Assembly: GCA_903886165.1 (NCBI GenBank)
Contig: CAISLL010000211.1
Span: 1-9,115, forward strand
DNA length: 9,115 nt
Source: an uncultured beta proteobacterium
Lineage (GTDB): Bacteria > Pseudomonadota > Gammaproteobacteria > Burkholderiales > Burkholderiaceae_C
Direction: 5' to 3'
In this document: positions 1 through 5,657 of the stretch, in pieces
Position numbering within the stretch: the stretch's first letter is position 1
How the letters are laid out: each line of letters starts with the position of its first letter
Notes under the pieces: generated by a model
What the model was told of the DNA's origin: nothing
The model's database searches: none
Seen by the model: only the letters and a program-made list of their open reading frames with translations
Made by a program: the position numbers and the translations under genes

Positions 1-1175
1 AGGTCGGGGGTGAGAATCCAGGCAGTCCAACCAGGGTAGTTTTTCTTCCAGTGACTGGCCAGCTGGTTGAAGAATTCACCCGACTCTTGCGTTTGCGGCA
101 ATTCTCGTGCGCCAAAGCGCGGCTGGTTGGCCTCGTCTTCAAAGTCACCTGCGCCACCTGCATCGCGCCCGCCGCGCGGCCCGCCCTTGGCGACACCTCC
201 AACGTCAATGCGCTCACCATAAGGCGGGTTGAGCAGCATCACGCCACCACCCTCGACGGGGGGCAGGCGTTGCAAGGCATCGCCGCCACGAAACTCGATC
301 ACATCGGCGACACCCGCGCGTTCCGCGTTGCGCTGCGCAAAGTCCACCATGCGGTGTGCCACGTCACTGCCGAAGATAATTGGTTTTTGGCCTGGAGCCC
401 TTACTAACTCTTCCCCAATCGCTTCCTTTTTCATTGCATCCCAGTCGGCCCGGCGAAACGGCAAATACTTCTCGAAAGCGAAACGGCGACGGCTTCCGGC
501 GGCAATGTTACAGGCCATTTGCGCGGCTTCAATGACGACGGTGCCACTGCCGCAACAGGGGTCGTACAGCGGTTTCAAGTCCTCTTCGCCCTCCAGCCAG
601 CCAGTGGCCGCCAGCATGGCAGCAGCCAGGGTTTCCTTCAAAGGTGCATCACCCTTGTCTTCGCGCCAGCCGCGCTTGAAAAGTGGCTCGCCCGAGGTGT
701 CGATGTAGAGCGAACAGCTGTCGGTGGTCAGGTGCGCATAAATGCGCACATCGGGCCACTGCGTGTTGACATCCGGGCGCACGCCACCTGCCACCGTACG
801 AAAGCGGTCACACACCGCGTCCTTGATCTTCAGGGCGGCAAAGTTAAGCGACGTCAGCGGGCTGTGTTGCGCTGTGATCTCGACCTTGATGCTCTCGCGC
901 GGCGTGAACCAGCGCTCCCATTCCACCTCATTGGCAGCGCGGTACAGGTCCTGCTCATGGCGGTACTCGGTGTAACTCAGCAGCACCAGCACCCGCTGCG
1001 CCAAGCGGCTGTAGAGGTTGAGCAACATGGCATGCGCCAGCGAGGTGCGCACGGCGACACCGCCACGTTGTTTGGTGATGCAGCCGGGTGGCAAGCCGGT
1101 GATGCGCAGCACCTCGGGCGCCAGATAGTCCTCAACGCCGGCGGCGCAGGGCAGAAACAATTGGAGTTGGTTCAA
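1..1175 (-). CDS. rlmL: RlmL-type 23S rRNA (guanine-N2) methyltransferase, 3' end cut by window edge
   Basis: This is a class I SAM-dependent RNA methyltransferase of the COG0116 family; E. coli RlmL makes m2G2445 in 23S rRNA. The 391 visible codons are open to the left edge. An N-terminal THUMP-type region (about 1–160) is followed by KETLAAAMLAATGW, the SAM-binding loop DPCCGSGT at 205–212 and the catalytic NPPYGER at 316–322, all in the E. coli order. The fragment ends at a GW…TPDL segment that aligns with the late Rossmann fold, so probably only a few dozen residues are missing if, as I expect in this group, the RlmK half is absent. The start is a TTG (1175–1173) that overlaps the rpoN stop by 2 nt, with AGGA 7 nt upstream; the next codons give the expected N-terminus (MNQLQLFLPCAAGVEDYL). 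An unusual Gly-rich, charged insert of about 40 residues follows NPPYGER (about 325–365). The exact target nucleotide is inferred from the family. Confidence 0.85.
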   Translation of the reverse strand, partial: MNQLQLFLPCAAGVEDYLAPEVLRITGLPPGCITKQRGGVAVRTSLAHAMLLNLYSRLAQRVLVLLSYTEYRHEQDLYRAANEVEWERWFTPRESIKVEITAQHSPLTSLNFAALKIKDAVCDRFRTVAGGVRPDVNTQWPDVRIYAHLTTDSCSLYIDTSGEPLFKRGWREDKGDAPLKETLAAAMLAATGWLEGEEDLKPLYDPCCGSGTVVIEAAQMACNIAAGSRRRFAFEKYLPFRRADWDAMKKEAIGEELVRAPGQKPIIFGSDVAHRMVDFAQRNAERAGVADVIEFRGGDALQRLPPVEGGGVMLLNPPYGERIDVGGVAKGGPRGGRDAGGAGDFEDEANQPRFGARELPQTQESGEFFNQLASHWKKNYPGWTAWILTPD

Positions 1176-2755
1176 AGTGTTTTCCTGAGGCTGGCAGGCG
1201 CAATGCGCAGGCCTTCGCGGTATTTGGCAACGGTGCGGCGGGCACATTCGATGCCTTGTTCTTTGAGCATCTCGGCGATCTGGTTGTCGCTGAGTGGCTT
1301 GCAGGGGCTCTCGGCCGCCACAAATTGCTTGATCAGAGCGCGCACCGCAGTGCTGGACGCGTTGCCGCCAGACTCAGTGCCCAAACCCGAACCAAAGAAG
1401 TACTTCAGCTCAAACGTGCCATAAGGCGTGGCCATGTACTTGGCCGTGGTAACCCGGCTGATGGTGGACTCATGCAAGCCCAGTTCATCGGCGATCTCAC
1501 GCAGCACCAGTGGACGCATGGCCAGTTCACCATGCACAAAAAAACTTTTTTGCCGCTCCACAATCGCGCTGCTGACACGCAGGATGGTATCGAACCGCTG
1601 CTGGATATTCTTGATGAACCATCGGGCCTCCTGCAGTCGTTGCTGCAATGCCGCAAAGTTGGCCGCATCGCTGCCGCCGCCTTTGTGGCCCTTGAGGGCG
1701 TTGGCATAGATGTCATGCACGCGCAGGCGCGGCATCACGTCAGGGTTCAGACGAACCTGAAACTTGACCTGACCATTTTGACCAATCGGCACCACCAACA
1801 CGTCGGGCACAACGATGTTGCGCTCGACGTCCACAAAACGTCGTCCCGGCTTTGGCTCCAGACGGCCAATCAGGGCAATTGCGGCACGCACTTGCGCATC
1901 AGTGGCGCGGCACAAAGGAATCAGATGCTTGATGTCACGCCGGGCCAGCAGGTCCATGGGCTGGGCACAGATGCGCAAAGCCACCTGAATCGACACATCA
2001 TCCACATTCGGGTCATCTTCAATCGCTCTCAGTTGCAAGCTCAAACACTCGGCCAAGCCACGCGCGCCGACGCCCACCGGCTCAAGGCTCTGCAACAAGC
2101 CAAGCGCCACTGTGAAATGGTGGACGAGTTGTTCGATCTCTTCTGCATCCTCACCTGCCAGACCCTGCGCGAGTTCGGTGAGGTCATCTTCCAGGTAGCC
2201 ATCGTCGTTGAGCGACTCAATCAAAAACCGCAGCGCGACCGAGTCCTCAGGACTTAACCTCAAGCCCAGCGCCTGTCGGTGCAAAAAGCTTTGCAGAGAC
2301 TCCTGATTACGCGCCAGTTCGGTGGCGTCCATCTCGTCATCACTACTCAAGTTGTTGCCCTTGGCACGCGCCTCTCCACCCCATTCACCGTCGTCCGGAC
2401 TCAGGCTGGCGCTGCCATCACCGTCCCAACTCGGGTCATCTTGGATGGCAGGTGAGCCCTCGTCGTTGCCGCCTTCAGACGTGGCTTTTGACTGGTAGGT
2501 GTCTTCGATACCGGCATAAGTTACCGACTCGAGCTCTCGGTCATTCTGGCTGACAGTCGCATCCGCCTGCGCCAGGCCAAACGACTCGCGTTCAGCCTCA
2601 TCCGACGCACGCTCAAGAAACGGGTTTTCGTCAAGCATCTGATCGACTTCACCGCCGAGTTCCATCGTTGAGAGTTGCAGCAGGCGAATCGACTGCTGCA
2701 ACTGCGGCGTCAGCGCCAGGTGCTGCGAGGTGCGTAAGGAAAGACCTTGTTTCAT
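1172..2755 (-). CDS. rpoN: RNA polymerase sigma-54 factor
   Basis: RpoN directs RNA polymerase to -24/-12 promoters and needs AAA+ activators to open them. The 527-residue protein has the full family layout. Region I (1–50) begins MKQGLSLRTS and is rich in Gln and Leu. An acidic, low-complexity region II (about 51–150) is followed by the core-binding region (about 150–380). A helix-turn-helix lies near 418–437 (LREIADELGLHESTISRVTT), and the RpoN box ARRTVAKYR, which reads the -24 element, is intact at 505–513. The start at 2755 is chosen because MKQGL is the family N-terminus; in-frame codons further upstream run into lptB. It is longer than E. coli RpoN (477 aa), mainly in region II. It follows lptB by 16 bp, the classic lptB–rpoN order. 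No good ribosome binding site is seen, so translation may be coupled to the upstream gene. Confidence 0.97.
   Translation of the reverse strand: MKQGLSLRTSQHLALTPQLQQSIRLLQLSTMELGGEVDQMLDENPFLERASDEAERESFGLAQADATVSQNDRELESVTYAGIEDTYQSKATSEGGNDEGSPAIQDDPSWDGDGSASLSPDDGEWGGEARAKGNNLSSDDEMDATELARNQESLQSFLHRQALGLRLSPEDSVALRFLIESLNDDGYLEDDLTELAQGLAGEDAEEIEQLVHHFTVALGLLQSLEPVGVGARGLAECLSLQLRAIEDDPNVDDVSIQVALRICAQPMDLLARRDIKHLIPLCRATDAQVRAAIALIGRLEPKPGRRFVDVERNIVVPDVLVVPIGQNGQVKFQVRLNPDVMPRLRVHDIYANALKGHKGGGSDAANFAALQQRLQEARWFIKNIQQRFDTILRVSSAIVERQKSFFVHGELAMRPLVLREIADELGLHESTISRVTTAKYMATPYGTFELKYFFGSGLGTESGGNASSTAVRALIKQFVAAESPCKPLSDNQIAEMLKEQGIECARRTVAKYREGLRIAPASLRKTL
1183..1186 (-). promoter_or_regulatory. 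Ribosome binding site for rlmL (AGGA)
   Basis: AGGA lies 7 nt upstream of the TTG codon at 1175–1173, inside the last codons of rpoN. It decides the start choice: no ATG or GTG is available close upstream in this frame, and the TTG gives the expected N-terminus. Confidence 0.55.
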
Positions 2756-2771
2756 GGCGCGTTGGTCATGT

Positions 2772-3554
2772 TTACATACGGAAATGTTCGCCGAGGTACA
2801 CCCGGCGCACATCGACGTTGTTGATGATGTCGGCCGGCGTCCCCGCGGCCAGCACGCTGCCGTCACTGATGATGTAGGCGTGGTCACAGATGCCAAGCGT
2901 CTCGCGCACGTTGTGGTCGGTAATCAGCACACCGATGCCGCGATGCTTGAGAAAACTGATGATGCGCTGGATTTCAATAACTGCGATCGGGTCAATCCCG
3001 GCAAACGGCTCATCAAGCAGAATAAAGCGCGGTTGCGTGGCCAAGGCCCGGGCGATTTCCACGCGTCTGCGCTCGCCACCCGAGAGTGACAGCGCACTGG
3101 ACTCGCGCAAGTGATCCACCCGCAGGTCTTGCAGCAAGGACGCCAAACGCAACTCGATTTCGGCATTGTCAAGCGGCTTGCCTTTGGCGTCGAATTGGAG
3201 TTCAAGCACCGCGCGCACGTTGTCTTGCACATTAAGTTTTCGAAAAATCGACGCCTCTTGCGGCAGATAACTCAATCCCAGACGGGAGCGGCGATGAATC
3301 GGCATGTGCTCGATGGACTGGCCGTCAATGGTGATGTCGCCTGCGCTGACCCTCACCAAACCCACAATCATGTAGAACGATGTGGTTTTGCCAGCGCCAT
3401 TGGGGCCCAGCAAACCAACCACCTCACCTTTGCGCACGGTGAGCGACACATCCTTCACCACTTTGCGACTGCCATAGAACTTCTGCAGGTGATGTGCCTC
3501 CAGACTGCTGGTACCCGGCCCGGCATCGGAGTGGCTCAAGACAGGCCCATCCAT
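2772..3554 (-). CDS. lptB: LPS export ABC transporter ATP-binding protein LptB
   Basis: LptB is the cytoplasmic ATPase of the LptB2FGC complex, which extracts LPS from the inner membrane and pushes it along the LptA bridge. All ABC motifs are present: Walker A GPNGAGKTT (50–58), Q-loop Gln99, signature LSGGE (157–161), Walker B FILLDEP (177–183) and H-loop His214 in ITDHNV. The FAGIDP segment after Walker B is typical of LptB. At 260 aa it is slightly longer than E. coli LptB (241 aa), owing to about 15–20 poorly conserved N-terminal residues. The ATG at 3554–3552 shares one base with the lptA stop (TGATG), which suggests coupled translation; a run of seven G ends 10 nt upstream and may act as a ribosome binding site. 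The partners lptF, lptG and lptC are not in the window. Confidence 0.97.
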   Translation of the reverse strand: MDGPVLSHSDAGPGTSSLEAHHLQKFYGSRKVVKDVSLTVRKGEVVGLLGPNGAGKTTSFYMIVGLVRVSAGDITIDGQSIEHMPIHRRSRLGLSYLPQEASIFRKLNVQDNVRAVLELQFDAKGKPLDNAEIELRLASLLQDLRVDHLRESSALSLSGGERRRVEIARALATQPRFILLDEPFAGIDPIAVIEIQRIISFLKHRGIGVLITDHNVRETLGICDHAYIISDGSVLAAGTPADIINNVDVRRVYLGEHFRM

Positions 3555-4183
3555 CAGCGACTTGCCCCCCCGATTTCCGAAGTGGCCCGCAGAGGTGTCG
3601 CTGGTGTTGATGCAGAAGAGCCAGGCTCTGCCCTGGGCGTCAGCATGGCCCGCACCCTGCCAGCAGACGGGCCTGGTTGGCCTGGACTACCCGGTGACGC
3701 GGCGCGGGGCGCACCGTCCAGAGAAAACACCTCCGTGGTATTGTTGTAGACAATCACGCCGGCGCTGAATTCGTCATTGACCTTCGCGCCCTGGTAACGG
3801 CGCAGCTTCGCATTGGTAATGAATTTGACGGTGTCGGCGCGCCCATCGTATTCAATGCGTTCGCCTTCCCCTTCAATGAATTCGTCCACCCCCTCGCGTT
3901 TTTGACGAAAGAAAGCCGACCTACCCGACTCGGCTGTGACCTGACCATACTGGTTGCCTTCGGTGTCCTGACGTACTTCCACCCTGGCACCCCGAATCAG
4001 GATAGTGCCTTTGGTCAACACCACGTTGCCGGTGAACACACTGAGTTGCTTGGCATCGTCGTAACGCAAAGCATCAGCCTCCACATTCATGGGCTTGTTG
4101 CGGTCTGCTTTTTCAGCCAACACCCATGGCGCCACCAGAGTCAGGACGCTCAGCAAGAACCAGGGGAGAAAAGGGATTTTCAT
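3554..4183 (-). CDS. lptA: LPS transport periplasmic protein LptA
   Basis: LptA forms the periplasmic bridge that carries LPS from the inner membrane LptB2FGC complex to LptD/E. The 209-residue protein has a hydrophobic signal peptide (1–23, probable cleavage after VLA), then an OstA-type beta-jellyroll domain (about 31–157) with typical segments such as NVEADALRYDD and FTGNVVLTKG. A Pro/Ala/Ser/Gly-rich tail of about 50 residues follows (158–209), which E. coli LptA lacks and which is probably disordered. The ATG at 4183–4181 is chosen because it places the signal peptide at the N-terminus; an in-frame TTG at 4231 would add 16 polar residues in front. No strong ribosome binding site is visible. 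The stop overlaps the lptB start by one base. The usual upstream gene lptC is absent; dsbA occupies that place. Confidence 0.95.
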   Translation of the reverse strand: MKIPFLPWFLLSVLTLVAPWVLAEKADRNKPMNVEADALRYDDAKQLSVFTGNVVLTKGTILIRGARVEVRQDTEGNQYGQVTAESGRSAFFRQKREGVDEFIEGEGERIEYDGRADTVKFITNAKLRRYQGAKVNDEFSAGVIVYNNTTEVFSLDGAPRAASPGSPGQPGPSAGRVRAMLTPRAEPGSSASTPATPLRATSEIGGASR

Positions 4184-4218
4184 AAAGGCACGAATCTTGC
4201 ATTTGAAGTGTGCCTCAT
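4180..4218 (-). other. Possible 12-codon leader ORF before lptA
   Basis: An ATG at 4218–4216 opens a 12-codon frame reading MRHTSNARFVPL, whose TGA overlaps the lptA ATG in an ATGA arrangement. No Shine–Dalgarno sequence precedes it, and the inverted repeat at 4220–4241 sits directly upstream. It could couple translation into lptA, which lacks a clear ribosome binding site of its own. It may also be chance, since short ORFs of this size are common. Confidence 0.2.
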
Positions 4219-4219
4219 T

Positions 4220-4241
4220 GTAACGGGCCAATTCCCGTTAC
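4220..4241. repeat. Perfect 8-bp inverted repeat in the dsbA–lptA gap
   Basis: GTAACGGG (4220–4227) and CCCGTTAC (4234–4241) are perfect complements separated by 6 nt. The hairpin lies in the 77-bp gap after dsbA and before lptA. There is no T-run on either side, so it is not a canonical intrinsic terminator. It could be an attenuating or transcript-stabilising hairpin, or a protein-binding dyad. The rest of the gap (4184–4260) shows no promoter I can defend. Confidence 0.6.
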
Positions 4242-4260
4242 GTGTTTGATGACGCTCAAC

Positions 4261-4914
4261 TCAACGCCCGGCGCGCACCTCGGCCATCAGGAAATTCACC
4301 ACTTGCAAGGCCCGGTCCATGCCCTTCGCGATGGAGCCATCGGTGTAAAAACGTCCCGCCACACCCAGCGCCGGCACACCCTCCACACGGTACGCGTTTT
4401 GCAACTGTCGGGCGCGGTTAGCCTTGTTTGTCGTATCAAATGAATTGAACTGCTCAAGAAACTTGGCCTTGTCCAGACCTTGCTTAACGATCCAGTTCGT
4501 GATCGCTTCCGCGCTGGACAAGTTCTGCTTTTCCACATGAACCGCGGCGAACACCTTGGCGTGCAATTTGCCAACCAGGCCCAGACTGTCCAGCGCATAA
4601 AACAACTTTTGTTGTGGCACAAAGACATCCTGGAAGGCAATTGGCGCACGCCTGAACATCACGTCTTTGGGTAACTTTTTAACCCAGGCCTCAAGCGCCG
4701 GTTCAAACTGGTTGCAGTGCGGACAGTTGTACCAAAAAAATTCAACCACTTCAACTTTGCCCACGGGCGCTTCGACCGGGGCAGGTTTGTCAAGCTTGAG
4801 AAAGTCAGTGCCGGCTTGCGGTGCCCGCGCTTGCGCCATCACCCATGCGGGCGACCACATGGCAACCCCCGCAGCCAAAGACCCTGCGCCACCAAAAAAA
4901 TCACGACGTTGCAT
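4261..4914 (-). CDS. dsbA: Thiol:disulfide interchange protein DsbA
   Basis: DsbA is a periplasmic thioredoxin-fold oxidase that introduces disulfide bonds into exported proteins and is reoxidised by DsbB. The 217-residue protein has an N-terminal signal sequence (about 1–29, ending VMAQA), the active site CPHC at 64–67 in the context FFWYNCPHCNQFEP, a helical insertion (about 100–165) and the cis-proline loop GVP with Pro181. The N-terminus MQRRDFFGG resembles a twin-arginine (Tat) signal, with RR followed by a Phe pair, a weakly hydrophobic Gly/Ala stretch and an AQA cleavage site. The ATG at 4914 is preferred over an in-frame TTG at 4929 because GGAG lies 9 nt upstream of it. It sits 60 bp after the SPOR gene, and the argS–SPOR–dsbA order is familiar in Burkholderiales. 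Confidence 0.95.
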   Translation of the reverse strand: MQRRDFFGGAGSLAAGVAMWSPAWVMAQARAPQAGTDFLKLDKPAPVEAPVGKVEVVEFFWYNCPHCNQFEPALEAWVKKLPKDVMFRRAPIAFQDVFVPQQKLFYALDSLGLVGKLHAKVFAAVHVEKQNLSSAEAITNWIVKQGLDKAKFLEQFNSFDTTNKANRARQLQNAYRVEGVPALGVAGRFYTDGSIAKGMDRALQVVNFLMAEVRAGR

Positions 4915-4923
4915 TGTTTCAAT

Positions 4924-4927
4924 CTCC
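4924..4927 (-). promoter_or_regulatory. Ribosome binding site for dsbA (GGAG)
   Basis: GGAG lies 9 nt before the ATG at 4914–4912. It overlaps the alternative TTG start at 4929–4927, and so favours the shorter protein with the twin arginines at residues 3–4. Confidence 0.6.
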
Positions 4928-4974
4928 AATTAATTGCTAAACCGCGCTGTCAGAGACAAGGACGGCGAGAAAGT

Positions 4975-5646
4975 TCAGCGCTGAACCCGCACCAACGCAG
5001 TTTCAATGCCAAGACTGTCATATTTGGACTTTGCCTTGTCCGCATCCTCACGATTGTCATAGGGCCCGCTGCGTACACGGTACACCGTGCGCCCGGACTG
5101 TTCGCGTTCAGATATTTTGGTCTCAATGCCTGCCAGGGACAATTTGGCGCGCTGGCTCTCGGCGTCGTCTGCCGTGCGAAAGGCACCCACCTGCACAAAG
5201 TAGTTGAAAGGCTCTGCTGTCAGTGTGCCTTCTTTCGCCGCCACACGTTCCTTGGCCAGTTCCCCTAAAGGGTCGGCGGTAACAGCCGGCTTGAGTTCGG
5301 GCTTGGCACGCCCACTGGCAGAGCCAGCAGAAGAGGCAGGTATAGCAGCTGAGGCAGACACCGCAGGCACCACCACAGTTTCGGAAGGGCCAGCCGGTTT
5401 GACCGGGTTTTTGCCATACAACGGTGAGTTGGGATCCCAATCCTTGTTTTTTTGAACCTCGTTGGCATCTTTCTCGGCTGAGTTGACCCCCATCTTGTTG
5501 ACAAAAGGAATCGGCACTTTGGTGACATACACCGCCACGGCCAGTGCCAAACCCAGCCCAACCACCAAACCGGCAATGAACCCAAGAAATGTGCCACCAC
5601 GTTGCTGCCTTGAATACCGACTGTGTATCACGTCTGTTTTGATCAT
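4975..5646 (-). CDS. ftsN: SPOR-domain membrane protein, FtsN-like
   Basis: This is a bitopic inner-membrane protein with a periplasmic SPOR domain, which in this family binds denuded septal peptidoglycan; FtsN activates septal cell-wall synthesis during division. The 223-residue protein has a short cytoplasmic N-terminus with basic residues (RYSRQQRGG), one transmembrane helix (about 19–41), then the juxtamembrane segment VTKVPIPFVNK. A long Pro/Ala/Ser-rich linker (about 55–140) leads to a C-terminal SPOR domain (about 146–221, YFVQVGAF … YRVRSGPY). The ATG at 5646 is chosen because AAGGG lies 6 nt upstream; an in-frame GTG at 5676 lies inside argS. It starts 10 bp after the argS stop. The SPOR fold and topology are clear. 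The FtsN name rests on the architecture and the position next to argS, since other SPOR proteins share this plan. Confidence 0.85.
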   Translation of the reverse strand: MIKTDVIHSRYSRQQRGGTFLGFIAGLVVGLGLALAVAVYVTKVPIPFVNKMGVNSAEKDANEVQKNKDWDPNSPLYGKNPVKPAGPSETVVVPAVSASAAIPASSAGSASGRAKPELKPAVTADPLGELAKERVAAKEGTLTAEPFNYFVQVGAFRTADDAESQRAKLSLAGIETKISEREQSGRTVYRVRSGPYDNREDADKAKSKYDSLGIETALVRVQR

Positions 5647-5652
5647 CAGGTG

Positions 5653-5657
5653 CCCTT
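5653..5657 (-). promoter_or_regulatory. Ribosome binding site for the SPOR gene (AAGGG)
   Basis: AAGGG lies 6 nt before the ATG at 5646–5644, and its first base is the last base of the argS stop codon. It decides against the longer GTG start at 5676. Confidence 0.6.

Noticed and set aside
519..2257. Two long plus-strand ORFs (519–1424 and 1256–2257) opposite rlmL and rpoN
   Set aside because: They lie wholly antisense to genes with clear conserved motifs, resemble no known protein and have compositions typical of shadow frames in GC-rich DNA.
2756..2896. RpoN extended 47 residues upstream
   Set aside because: The extension is the out-of-frame reading of lptB's end; family proteins begin at MKQGL.
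3554..4231. Longer LptA starting at a TTG at 4231
   Set aside because: It would place 16 polar residues before the signal peptide and begin inside the inverted repeat; the ATG at 4183 gives a normal signal peptide.
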